A stretch of 64,000 nt of DNA from contig BGZK01000895.1 of the NCBI GenBank assembly GCA_005406025.1, positions 186,001 to 250,000 of the forward strand, given 5' to 3'. This stretch comes from Eumeta japonica. Its lineage: Eukaryota; Arthropoda; Insecta; Lepidoptera; Psychidae. Below the pieces are notes generated by a model that worked only from the letters and a program-made list of their open reading frames with translations, was not told where the DNA came from and did no database searches. Positions 22,140-33,824 of this stretch are shown here, piece by piece; position 1 is the stretch's first letter, and each line of letters begins with the position of its first letter. The position numbers and the translations under genes were made by a program.

Positions 22140-24683
22140 CAGAAAAATAGATGGAAAATTCGGAAAATTGATGGAAAATTTGGAAGAAAGAAAACAAAAT
22201 ATTCGCAACATAACTTATTCGCAACAAGTTACTATAAGTGCGCTATTATTTATCCCATTTTTGAGATGTAAAGAATAAGTCATTATCTCAATCAGCACAA
22301 GACTATCAAATTGAAACTGAATATTTTGGTATGAAAACATTACAACCCAACTTTTTAAAAAGCATCACGTCAGTAACGTCTCCTAACATTTTAGTAGGTT
22401 CGAACAATCACCTGCATTTAGCAACACACATATCCTAGACTTATCTACAACTAACTATGAGGTAATGATTCGTAAATAGTAGAAATAATCAGAGTAAGTC
22501 TTACAATGTACAATAGTTCATATTTTTATTTTATGCTTCTTATATGTCAATTATTATATTGTCTAGAAATGATGCTGCTGGTGTTGAAATGTATGACTGA
22601 TGCGTGGCTCAATCTATACCGTATTATAGTTTTTACGTGGGTATAACATCCCACTATTCCTTGTCCAACAATGCAGTTCCAACAGTATTTCACAAGTGAT
22701 TCTTAATTCCTTTATACAGGATCTACTACTATATGTGGCATATTTAGTCACCCCCATGCCAAAACGAACCTTTTCATAATCTTTTTATTTCATGACGAGG
22801 TGCTCTCAAGCTTTCCACGCTGGCGCTGTGTGGGTTGCGGGCTGTTAATAAGCGTTGCCATCAATTTGACGAAAATATCTAGCACAAACTGCTTAACCTG
22901 TTCTCCGAGGCGTGAAATGATTAGATTAAATTGACTTGAGTTAAAAACTCATTGGTCAATTCGACCATGGTCAAGATTGAATCCTTGCTTGGTAAGAAAT
23001 ACTCTAAACCACTATGTCATTAATGCTTCTACTACATCTACCAATATGAAAATAAAATATATTTTTATTTTATTATTTGTAGTATAATATGTCGGCTTTT
23101 TAATAAAATTATGTTAACAACGAATAGCAAAAACACGAATACACAACATACACACCTACGACACGCGTAGACCGCACCTATCATGTTTGACTTAGTGATC
23201 AAAGGTCTGTGGGACAGCCGCCCGCTTCTTTAAATGTTGCTATATCAATAGTTATTATTTGATTTATTAATAAAGATTACACATTTTTATTCTTTTGTTA
23301 CATGTTTTCAGAATTTTTTTTTTTGATTTTGGAACCTATTTTTTACTATGGTTCTTTTTAATGTTCGAAATTTTCATGTCAGGTGATTTAACAAAACTTA
23401 TAAAATTTGGGTTGAACAAAATGCATTCAGTATACAAAAGCACATAAATATCACAGAAACCCATGATTCATGTGATCCTTATATTGCACTAGAATTGCAG
23501 ATGTCCATGGACAACGGAAACCACTCACTGTCTGGTAGCTCGCATGAACAAATACTTTAAAAAAAACAAATAATAATGATAAATTGTATATTATTACTTA
23601 TGTCAATAGTAAATATTTGTCCTTTGTTTTGTTTGAAAGTTTTACATGGACAATAGATTTAATTTCTTTTTTTCTTAAGAAAAAATGTAACTTATCAGTT
23701 TTGATATAAAATTGCAAAATAAAATTGTGTCTAATAACGGTTATTACTGGGCATTAATTACAATAATTAGTTTCTGTCCCTGTTATATCCTCTTTACTTG
23801 TTTCGTAGGTAGCCCGAGTTAGGTGATCGACGAGTCTTTAATGAAATCCCTTTTTATTTCAAAGAATTACTTTTATTCAAATTGAATATTACAATAAAAC
23901 TTTATAAAATTAATGATTAATACTAGGGATAGGTGTTGCCCGTAGTATAGTTATGCGTGGACTCTCTTGGAGTTAGAAGGTGCTTCTGCTTGTATAACAA
24001 ATGGTGGACCAAGAAGACGCCATAAACCGTCGCCATGCGGCTTGCGTTCGTCGATCCCAAATATCTAAAAGTTTATTAATTTTTTTTATTTTAAAGTTAT
24101 ATATAAATTTATTACTTTGTTTTCGTCCCTTGAACAGAGAATATCTGTTTGGTGCTCTCGAGAATCGGTATCTCTTTTAAATAATTCAGTTCTGGGGATC
24201 TTTGTCTATGAGGATCATGGCCTTACATTAACATTATGGGTTTTGCCTTTTCGTTCAAATGTCGGCGCCATAGGCGGCAAGCTCACAAACAGATAAAAGT
24301 TCATTACAAAATTCAACAGGTGTAGATAACAGAGAGTCTTTATAATATGGGTGGTAGATAGGATTATGTATGGTACATAACATCCCCTCCAAAGATAATC
24401 GGGCCGATGTCCTCTATAGAACTCTTAATAGACTATCTGTACCATATACCTGTTTAGAGGTTGTTAAAGGTAAACTTTTGTGATAAATAATCTTCGTCAA
24501 ATTTAGATAATGTTATTATATATAACTTAATGCTCGTAATAAATGTGTACGTTTCGGTGACTGTGTTGGAAGTGAGTTTGTTGTGCATTAACAAAGGTTT
24601 AGAATATAACATCTATTTTATAATAGGATAAAATAAAATTTAAAATTGCTGGTAATACGATGAAATGATGAGAATAACTTTTA
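22140..24683. other. Intergenic or 3'UTR of a - strand gene
   Basis: AT-rich. The last few hundred bases before 24684 would be the 3'UTR of the - strand exon there. Moderately GC-rich patches at 23810-23830 and 23930-24060 have no open frame. Confidence 0.4.
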
Positions 24684-24775
24684 TTATAGTCCTAATGCTT
24701 TTCCGCCGTAGTTGTCGTTGTCGCTTCTGTAATCGTCATCCTCATCCTCAAATTCCAGGTCGGCGACATCACTTT
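24684..24775 (-). CDS. Acidic C-terminal exon of an unrecognised gene
   Basis: On the - strand a TTTTTTTAG acceptor is followed by two bases that finish a codon, then 29 codons and TAA (24684-24686). The peptide starts SDVADLEFEDEDDDYRSD and ends NYGGKALGL. It is strongly acidic in the middle with a hydrophobic end, and the exon is clearly richer in G+C than its flanks. Splice site, frame, composition and stop together make a real last exon likely. The gene would come from the right and converge on neuroligin. Upstream exons were not identified, so the product is unknown; acidic tails of this kind occur in many unrelated proteins. Confidence 0.55.
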
Positions 24776-24779
24776 CTAA

Positions 24780-25001
24780 AAAAATATATCATGTTAGGGT
24801 AAGGCACTTGCTTATTTAAAAAGGAAAATTGTTTGTAATGTTATTATATAAATCCATAATTTAAGTTTGTTGCGTTTTTCGGGCTAAGCAATGATAGAAT
24901 GAAGCCTAAAGAAGTAACACCTCGTCGTCCCTCGTGCCGATCTCGTCATATCTTAACCTATATTATTTTGGGGCAACAGAACTAGATTATCTCACGGCGA
25001 C
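24780..25001. other. Left flank of piggyBac, probably older repeat
   Basis: Together with 27541-27720 this forms a moderately GC-rich stretch (CTCGTCGTCCCTCGTGCCGA on the left, CCCGCTTCCGCATACACAAA on the right) interrupted by the piggyBac insertion. It resembles degraded transposon DNA, but I could not assign it. Confidence 0.35.
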
Positions 25002-25021
25002 TTAACCCTCGATTGGTCGCG
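25002..25021. repeat. piggyBac left TTAA and terminal inverted repeat
   Basis: TTAA (25002-25005) then CCCTCGATTGGTCGCG. The right end read on the - strand is TTAA then CCCTCGGTTGATCGCG: 14 of 16 bases match. TTAA is the known piggyBac target duplication. Confidence 0.92.
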
Positions 25022-27536
25022 CATCTATTGTAACGTAGTTAGTCGCATGGGGTCTTAGAAAACCCCAAACTTTTACAGCATATAAATACCTAAAGATATG
25101 TTAAATTCCTTTTTGTTTCACTTAAATATTGTTAGTCTTGATATATTTAATTGAAAAAATCACAAATCAATGAGAAAAAACTATTTATTTAAACCTTAAT
25201 ACTTAAAATGAAAAAGTAGGTACTTTTATTTCAGTCTTTGACATGACCTAAACAATAAAATTAAAAAAAATGAAACTTAAACCTCAAACATTTTTATCTT
25301 ATTTTTTGGTAATCTTATACATTAATCGACGATATGGCGGATAATTTGGACGGATAAACTCAAAAAATGTATAAACTTTTACAAATCTAAAACTTACTAA
25401 TTTTCCCTTTCAACACAGTAGGTACAAACAGATTTCGAATGTGTTGGGCATATGTTACCTTTACAAAAATGACAGATAGACTTAAATTTTCTATCTATTC
25501 TTCTGGAACAATGCACACATCTCTTCTTCATAGGCAGAAGCTATCATCAATCCGAGGAACAGCCTCTGGGGGAGGTGTGAAGCGCAATATGAGCTGTCTC
25601 AATTCGCGTGGCAGAGTTGTCATCGTGGCACGGGATACCAGCTGGGGTCGACATAGTTCAAATGCTAGAGTTTTCAAAAATTGCTCGCGACTCATATGGT
25701 TGTCTGAATTGACGAGATCCAAAATGATATGGGCATTTACGGCACCGACATCGACAAACGTAACAAACAACCTCAACGGCCACCGGTAGCAAACGCGTCC
25801 GACAGAATAACTCCCAATAAGTTTGTCCACCACATCTACTCCTCCTTTCGTTTTATTATAAAACTTAATGATTTCTGGAAGTTTTTTTCGGAAGTCTTAT
25901 CTATCACGCCGTCATTGTGCATTGTCGATAGCAGCAATACAGTCTTATCCTTCTTTGGACAGTAGGAGAGCAAAGTTTCTTTCTGTTTGTATCCAAAAAC
26001 TGTAGAATAAACTTCTAAGCCCTTTCGTCTGAATTCATTCAGAATTTCTGGTTTATTTTTTCGCATTGTACCCAATACTGTCAAATCATGATCAGTCAAT
26101 AGTTGCTCAGTCAAAGGGACGCTAGTAAACCAATTATCCATGGTTACATTTTGTCCTGTACCTGATATTGGTTCTATCATCCTCTTCACAAGAGCATTTG
26201 TGGAAGTGTCTTGAAAGTAGGGACCTTCTCGCTGCTTTCCACCACATATCTCTAACTTATTTGTGTAGAACGTCATTGCGTCTACTAGAAAAAACAATTT
26301 GATTCCATATTTGGCTGGTTTACTGGGCGTATACTGAAGAAACCGACAGGAGCCTTTAAAACTCTCTAACATTTCGTCAGTGGTCATATATTCAGTGTTT
26401 TTATAATATTTATCTCAGTTTATCACAAATGGCTCATAAATTTCTCTGATTGGCGGTAATTTATCAATGGAGTTGCGTTCTTGACGAGTATGAATGTCAT
26501 CAAATCGAAGTGAGCTTAGTAAAAACCGAAAACGTTGTTTAGACATGGTAGCACTACATTTGTCCAATTCAGTTCCATCAGCCATCCAAATATCATTAAT
26601 CAAAACGTGTGACGATTTATGAATACCAATTAGATTCATACTACCAATCAAAGCTTTTAGTTCAATTATATTGGTCTCTTCACAATCACGCTGCCTCTCG
26701 TAGTTTGTCTGAAGAGACACAATCTTTTTATTAGTGCAATCCACAATATGCTGCACTATATCCGTGTCAAAAAAAAGAAGCTATGATTGTAAGGGATGAC
26801 TCACCTCCCGAGCTGCATGTTGGGGGCCCGATTGTTCGGTAACTATTTTCTGTCTCCTTGTTTTGACACCTTGTAGATATGGCGACTTTCTCCACTTGCA
26901 AATCGTTTGATAATTTCCACTTCTGTCTCTCTTTTTGACAACGTAAAAGTTCTGTAAAGCCATATTTATAAGTGGAATATTTTCATCACTGTGCGAACTA
27001 TTTACATCCATATATTGATTATTAGACGATTCAGAGGCTTGTTGGTGGTCTGAACTTGTAGTTGCTAAATCATTATCATCACATTCTTGCTCTGAATTGG
27101 TGTTGTGTTCACTTCTTTCATCAGGGTACACAGCGCCTTCGTCTGCATCGTCTTCCCCACCAAAAACATCTTCTTCGTCTTCCTCTTCCAATCAGCGCAA
27201 TATACGTTCTTGTTGTCTTTCCATTTTTTACAAATTATCTATAACAACATTAAAATAAACAGTAATAAATGATGTACTGTAAAGATGTAAAAAATAAATT
27301 ACATTAAATTTTACTTACGCGGTTAGTCCCGTGGGGTCTTTGAGTGCCCCTGCGCGGAAAACACGTCCGTATCTCACGACGCTTGCGTGCAAACTGAAGT
27401 TAGCAGCGGTCCGCGTCAACTTTAATCTAACTCAGAAGGTACCTAAACTTTCAAGAAGTTGAGACTGTTTTAATAATAAAAAAATGTATTTTAAAAACAC
27501 CTAGACTTACAAGGATCCCACGCGATCAACCGAGGG
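25006..27536 (-). mobile_element. Complete piggyBac-superfamily element, 2.53 kb
   Basis: Matching ends with TTAA on both sides (25002-25005 and 27537-27540) define a 2,531-bp insertion. A related subterminal motif with TGGGGTCTT occurs near each end (25051-25059 and 27331-27341). One transposase frame fills most of the inside on the - strand. The ends look usable in sequence terms, but the transposase is broken, so any mobility would need enzyme from another copy. Confidence 0.92.
25397..27224 (-). pseudogene. piggyBac transposase with several breaks
   Basis: DDE-type transposase of the piggyBac family, with a span of about 609 codons, normal for the family. In order: an acidic N-terminus (EEEDEEDVFGGEDD); a YERQRDC... 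/ LKALIGSMNLIGIHKS segment matching the family's first conserved block; DIWMADGTELD; YGIKLFFLVDA; MDNWFTSVPL, containing one catalytic aspartate in the family's DNFF/YTS block; GVDVVDKL, around the last conserved aspartate; and a Cys-rich C-terminus (RCVHCSRR, CHFCKGNICP, CTYC). Breaks: in-frame stops near 27193 (TGA), 26779 (TAG) and 26413 (TGA); a one-base loss in an A-run near 25887; and another frameshift near 25528. The ATG at 27222-27224 is the likely start. Confidence 0.9.
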
Positions 27537-27540
27537 TTAA

Positions 27541-28655
27541 ATGGGTCATCTTCGAAATCGCTTACTGGGGCATTCCCGCTTCCGCATACACAAACGGGAC
27601 TAACCCGCGCTGGTATTTCGATGATTTCCTATGCCGAGGTGATCCCTTAAGGATTACCCGTAAGGCAGTCACGCGCCATTAGTACTTCTATGCTGTTGGC
27701 CCACGTTCGATAAATCCGTCAAATTAAAACTCAGATATTACATAATAGCCAAAAACACATTTATTTAGCAGGAAGAACTTGTAGGATTCACCCCATGCTA
27801 GACGTGCGTTATGCGTTATCACCTTTCGTAACCCACAACGATTAACTAAAGTAAGTCAAAAATACTGTAGCTACACTTTTTTGTAATGTAATTAAAGCAC
27901 GCTTTTGACTTTTACGGATCAGTTACTCAAACCTTTTCTATCTATAGGATATTACGCGCTACGAGGACGTTGCGCTCGTGTAGTGCCATCAATAATGATA
28001 TCATTTAAATAACATATAAGAGTGAAAGACATTTTTCGACTTTTTAATTAATAAATTATAATTCAAATTAAACTTCTCCTTCTCCAAAATGTAAACTATC
28101 TTCCTGTGAATTAAGAAACTTTTTGAATCGAATTTCCAATCTTTATTGGACCAGTGTGACGGGCTCATAGTTCGTAGTTCAAGCCTTTAATCTCATATAA
28201 GATATTATGAAACGGTAATGACCCTGAACTTGAGTGGAAAAATCTCTCACAACAGAAAAAGAATATGATAGTATTATATTTTCCTGTACTTAACAAATAC
28301 TATAAATTGATGGACTGGACAATTTTGAATTTGTTTTGCCCTTAGGAAACAGTTTGACATGCACGATTCATTCAAAATTCCACAACATTATACTGTGATC
28401 AATAAAAAAAAATCCATATTAATCATTTATTAATGAATTAATTATTTATTTAAAAAGACGTTAGATTTTCTTGGGTTATAGTATCACGCACATAGGTAAC
28501 CATTCTATACGTGGTTTGTCTCGTAACCATAATTACATGTATATTACCACATATCGTGCATCAATCTGCTATATCCTCGCTTTCAATCGCACATTTTACG
28601 GATTTTTGCAATAATTTCAGAACAAATTACAGATACAACAATTCACTACGTGGGT
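27541..28655. other. Right flank of piggyBac, no gene seen
   Basis: The first 180 bp are GC-richer and pair with the left flank as the interrupted sequence. The rest is AT-rich without features. Confidence 0.4.
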
Positions 28656-28689
28656 CAAATTGAAAGTCTTTAGAAAATGAAAAACTGAG

Positions 28690-29728
28690 CACACTAACTA
28701 GTTACTTTTATTATTGTTGGTTTTCAAAATAATATCCGTTGAGATCAATAGGTCGCTGCGTTTGATGGAACGACTGAGAGAAACACTTTGCCAACTCGAA
28801 CTTAAGGGTCGTTTCAAGGGCCTTTTCATATGGAGCCACTGCTTCCTCGGCGTCCGGAAACCACTTTCCTTAAAGTATTTCTTTTATTTTCGGAAATATA
28901 TAAAAATTGCGCCGTGCGAGGGCTGTAAGACAGTATTCTTATACCTGAGCCAGTATTCCTATAACTATTGTCGCGAAAATGTAAATTCTTTACCTTTGCC
29001 TAAATCCCACTGCGACGTCGTTTTTCCCGAACTTTTTCAAAAACAACAGACAAACAATTGTTAGTGTACCAGTCTGCAGTGACTGTTTTTTTATCTTCTT
29101 AAACGATTATTGTTAAATGATCTGTCACTCCGAAGAAAGAGGCTACCATTTTTTTCCTGACGTTTTGAACTCATTTTACTTTAGTAGGCAACTTCTCGAA
29201 AGGAAACACTCACTGAGCAAACTGTCTTTTGGTTTCGGGATCGTAACAGTGAATTCAGCTTTCATCACCTATAACTATGTCGCATACAGCATTTGAGTCA
29301 TCACCGGTAAATATTTGCATCATTTCTCGGTACCAATTAACACGACGGAGTTTCTTGAGTTTCGATCAATTTATGAGGTATGCACCGAGTATAAAGCTTC
29401 ATAACCGTCAAGGTAATTTTTCCCTTGACTTGCACACTTGTGCACTTGATACCATTGCATAAGCTTGTCTGAAACTACTTATAAGTCGCTCTTGTGTCAG
29501 TCGTGAGTAGTAATGTTGTCTTTGGTCGTTGCCATAGAAGGACATTCCTCACGCAAGTCGACACTCAAATTAATTCGACCACCAGTTAAATCAGTTATAA
29601 ACAGTGGCAAGGAATGAAGGTTCAACAATAAAGGCCAACTAAAGTCTATTACAACTTTTTTATCAGCTAAAATGACAATGAAAATCATAGAAAGTCATTA
29701 CTTGAAAATTTTCTCGAGATAAATTCAT
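28690..29728 (-). pseudogene. Mariner transposase pseudogene (DD34D), element ends unclear
   Basis: On the - strand the start reads MNLSRENFQVMTFYDF, which fits the MNLTRENFRAMIYYDF start of this mariner subfamily. It is followed in shifting frames by LREECPSMATTKDNI, CIPHKLIE.QE, DIVIGDES.IHCYDPETK (first catalytic aspartate block), MVASFFGVT, TADWYTNNCLSVVFEK and a poorly kept C-terminal half. Stops and frameshifts occur throughout. Inverted ends and a TA duplication were looked for and not convincingly found. It is older than the copies at 53 and 57.5 kb. Confidence 0.8.
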
Positions 29729-30020
29729 GTTGATGTTAGACAAAAAAAATCTTTTTGCCGCCTATTTGTAAAAACAAGTGAGACATGAATACAGTATACT
29801 TAATAAGGTTGTCAAAGTCCCATTTTGAAATTTAAATATAGTTTATTATTTTGTAGTTTTTAAGTGACCAATTTTAAAAATTTTAAGTGTGACCTACTTA
29901 ATCTCTATCACAATAGGACTTAAAGGTAAATTATTTTCTGGCCCAATAATAGACGTAATAAATTACCAAAAACAGTGACCTTTGAATGTCTTCATTTACG
30001 TTTTTTAATAAGATTTCCAC

Positions 30021-30185
30021 ATCACGGCGTTCAGCGCGGCGAGCAGCGATGCCACCGCCAGGGCGTTAGGCGGGAGTTACACCAAACAATTCGACGTGAC
30101 ATCAGTCAGGGCGGTGCGGGCGTCGGAGGCTCAACATTAATTTTCCCGTTCAAAAGCGCTTGCCGAGAGAAAATTACGTCGTTAT
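30021..30185. other. GC-rich island, possible conserved non-coding element
   Basis: A compact patch (GGCGTTCAGCGCGGCGAGCA, GGGCGGTGCGGGCGTCGG) bounded by AT-rich DNA. It has no splice-flanked frame and no similarity to the repeats in this window. Composition alone suggests a regulatory element. Confidence 0.3.
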
Positions 30186-30667
30186 GGTTAATAGCCTGAC
30201 ATTTGTTTACGACCGTAAGCACGCGAACTCGTAAACTTTTAATCATGCTTACAACAATTTAGATAATCATCGCGGATGGGCCAAACTCGCGGACCGATGC
30301 ATCTCATGACGTTAACTCGGTCACACCAAAGGAACCGATTTTAACATTGATCGACAGAAACATAAGATACTGGATAATCAATAAAATGTTTACAAAGGAT
30401 AGCAAAAAAATTATCACATTAATTTAAAAATTATGAATCTACATTGATATTGTGATAAACTACCGTAATGCGAAGAAATTCATTTATTTTTAATAGTTTT
30501 TTACGTAGCATAATGAAATTCTTAACCATTTTTTAAAAATCATTTATATGCACTTCATACACTAAATTATATAACCATTTTTCTACATTAAATTAAAATT
30601 GTTCTTTATAAAAAACAATATTTATGAATCGACAACGTTTGTTAGTTTAATTTCATGCTAATTATTA

Positions 30668-30701
30668 TCAAATGCAATGCTAATTTTAGCACTGCATTTG
30701 A
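30668..30701. repeat. 16-bp stem with 2-nt loop
   Basis: TCAAATGCAATGCTAA and its opposite arm (30686-30701) pair at 15 of 16 positions. It is a palindrome rather than a microRNA-like hairpin because the loop is too short. Confidence 0.8.
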
Positions 30702-32279
30702 TTATAACTCATTTTCTAAAATTTAGTACATCATATCATTATAGTTTTTCGCAGAAGTATCATGATAATGCAAGTAAATAATACGGAATTCTTATAGATT
30801 AAGTATATTTAATGACAGGTTTTATTACTTTGTTACATAAAATTTGTTATATATGTATATATACGTACAAAATTCAAATCCAATGACAATACAAAATAAA
30901 TAGGAAAAATAATTAAATTTAGCTAACCAGAGATTAAATTCAGTTTTCAAAAGTCTATTGTTTGTTCATACATTTGTCTGAACCATTGAAGATCCTAGCT
31001 AAAGATGAACCGCTTCCTTTACAATTCCACGATGTACGATCCTGGACCACCCGTAACCAAGGATGACTTTTTAGATCGTATATTCATGTAGCGGAAGGCG
31101 TTCCCACGCTCCCACATCTAATTCGTCGCTCGAATACCTTTGTTGCTCGATTCCATTGCTACTTTAACTTGCTGTTACAATGAGCTATGTTGGCACTCTG
31201 GTTTTTCTGCTTATTTTCTCTTTTTAAGTTTAATCCTACAAAGAAACTCCACATTTCTTTGTATGACAGATTGAGTAAGTTTGTTTCATACGTTTGGCAT
31301 TCACATATTACAGTAACACGCACTGTTAGGCAATGTACGATAGTTTTGGGCTCAAAGACAACACTTAGTTTTTTGAACGTCAGTCAGGCGATCCTAATCC
31401 TTTATCTAACCTCTACATTATAGGATTAAGTAAGTACAAAGTAAGCCCTGACCGGACACTTTGTCCCAAGTAAAGGTACACGTCGATGAATTTGAGTTGA
31501 GAGTTCTTAATGATTACTGAAATGCGTACAAAGTTGACAATAGTTTCGTGCAATGTAAGAGTTCGAGAAAATTTGTTGATGCTGTGATGAAGGGTTTCAG
31601 AGATGCCACCCATATTACTCTTTAACTCCTATCTGAAATGAATTTGTTTCATTGTTTCATTTTGTATTCAAGCAGATAATGTAACATTGTTGATCCTATA
31701 TGCTACAAAAATCTCAGCATTTTAGTGTAAGAATATTCTATGTGGCATCACTAAACAGAATATGCCACCGGTCAGGTTTCAATCGCATCAAGATATTTTT
31801 TGTAGTTTAGTAATTCAAACATTTAATATTAAATTATGTTTGCTCGTTAAAAATGTTAAAATAGTCAGTTATTAAACTTAATATTTCAATTATTAGGTGA
31901 TTTAATTATTATGATATAGATTAAAAGGCTCTTGCAATAAAAAACCATAACTAGCGTTACGTTAGGACGCGGTTGGGTTGCTGGCCAGGGCTGTATAAAT
32001 GCAAAAAGAAGAAAAAAAGGCTGCAACTTTGACAGCCTTTTACTATCAAATGCTCTCTAGTTGATAACTGAATTCATTTGTTTTAATTACGAGTAAGTAA
32101 CTCGTATAACATACATCTAAAATATCACATACAAATTCAAAAATGTACCACCAATTTAACAAACAATTTCGCTTAACTTTTATGTGTCGATAAAGAGTTT
32201 GTCTATAATTTTATATTCATTTTACTAATGCTTCAATTTATCACAAAATGGCTCGGTTGGGTTGACCGGCGAGACACCA

Positions 32280-32530
32280 CACTCTCACAGAATACAAACA
32301 TGAAGTAACGCTTTTGCTATTGCATTTCATGCAGCGAACAAGAATTCAATTGCCCATTCCACTGTCTATCACCCCACTCCTCTCCCATCAATCCCCTCTC
32401 CATTAGATATTCTATTCCTAATTAAAGAACCGGAAACGCACTGGTGACTCTTGTGGAGTTGTTAGTGTCTATGGGCGACAATGGCCACCTACTATATGGT
32501 ACCTCGCATGCTCGTTTGGTCTTCAAAATT
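32280..32530 (-). repeat. SINE-like dispersed repeat, copy 4 (reverse)
   Basis: Blocks in reverse order: ATGAAGTAACGCTTTTGC, CCACTCCTCTCCCATCAATC, AGATATTCTATTCC, GCACTGGTGACTCTTGTGG, GGGCGACAATGGCCACC, CTCGCATGCTCGTTTGG. Collinear with 11935-12180. Confidence 0.7.
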
Positions 32531-32844
32531 GCTAAAAAAACTTTCTTTTTTTTGAAATCTTAAACTATTGAGTGTTTTATTAAAATAATTACGTCAGATT
32601 TTGATACTCTTAAAACGGGAAAAACACGCAATACGTATGACATGTAGCCGATAGGTGTAGTCGGTCGTAATGCATGCATTCCTCCCATCTTACCGCAAGC
32701 GTCGATAGAACGAAGCTTTTGTTTCAACAGGTAGAGATGTCGAGTCGAGAAAAGTCCACAACCATGCACACGCGAGTATTTGCTTAGCCATTAAAGGGAT
32801 GGAAAAGCTCACAAAAGCTTCTGAGTTTTATATATTCGCGTGTT

Positions 32845-32985
32845 TTCGCAGCCTCTCCAACGCGGCGCGGGGCGCGGGCGGAGGGGCGCGGGCGGCGGTG
32901 GTGCGGAAAAATTATTCGAATTCCTAACGCGGGCCCAGTTTCATTTTGTGTGTTTCGCACTTTTCGGCGGCGCGGCGTCGTGACG
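32845..32985. other. CpG-rich island with upstream TATA-like sequence
   Basis: A run of GCGGCGCGGGGCGCGGGCGG and GCGGCGCGGCGTCGTGACG stands out sharply from AT-rich flanks. A TTATATATTC lies just before it (32827-32836). No exon could be attached to it. It may be a promoter or conserved element. Confidence 0.35.
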
Positions 32986-32989
32986 TTCG

Positions 32990-33820
32990 CATCTCCAAAG
33001 CACCCTGATAAATATTTAAAGGAATTTAATCTAACAGAGTGTAAAATACAATATTGCTTAACTCAACTGATTCTTGAAAGATCGACTTCGATGTTCGTTA
33101 GATTGAAAATAATTTTAATTCTATTTATTTATTTCATTTACTAGTGAAATAAAACTCTGTTGAGACATATGTCACATAAACCCAATACCATAAAATTCAC
33201 ATCTATTTTTCGAAATCATCAATTCTCCAGTACCACTTTTACATTCAAATTCAAATTCAGAATATTTTTAATTCGTGGGTAATAACATAACATTTGAATT
33301 ACGTCATAACATTTAAGGAATTTACAGGTTTTTAATATAACTACCTTTTTTTAATTACAACTCGTTTGTAAATCAGTTATCCCTCAAGAAGAACGAGTAA
33401 GAAACTTGAGGCTGACTTTTTCAAACCAAAATTAAATAGAAATTCAGTCATATACAAAACTATTGTAAGAAAGACAAAGTTTTAAGAAGTCCAGCTCGTT
33501 ATGTCTATTAGTCTCTAAATATTTAAATATAATGTAATAACCTTTTTTTTTGTGTTTGTTTAATAAGGACTTTAAATTAATATAAGGGCAAATTTTGTAT
33601 AATTTCAGGAATATTATTGAATATGTAAACACGGAGCCTCTCAATTTAGTTCGCAACGGTATGCAGTCGACTAACATATAAATAAATTTTATTTTTATTT
33701 CTAGTATTGAAATAATTTCTTATTTAGTTTTTTATTTTTATTAAAAAATATCTTTGTTTTTCATGTATATTAAATTTTCGTACACAAACTGCGATGTCAC
33801 AGTTAAAATAATTATTTCTT
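32990..33820. other. No gene seen
   Basis: AT-rich sequence between the GC-rich island and the LINE fragment. Confidence 0.4.
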
Positions 33821-33824
33821 TAGA

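Larger units (their letters stand above)
29750..32275. other. No gene seen
   Basis: AT-rich apart from a GC-rich patch (30021-30185) and one hairpin (30668-30701), listed separately. Confidence 0.4.

Noticed and set aside
21777..22278. + strand open frames over the 22-kb candidate exon
   Set aside because: They have no splice sites or motifs. The - strand reading has a better acceptor and composition, though it too remains weak.
29977..30199. + strand open frame over the 30-kb GC island
   Set aside because: It is explained by high G+C and lacks splice signals; the sequence looks non-coding.
2530..30701. Hairpins at 2530, 4784, 14707 and 30668 as microRNA genes
   Set aside because: The stems are 15-21 bp with very short or no loops and lack the 22-bp imperfect duplex plus lower stem of animal microRNA precursors.
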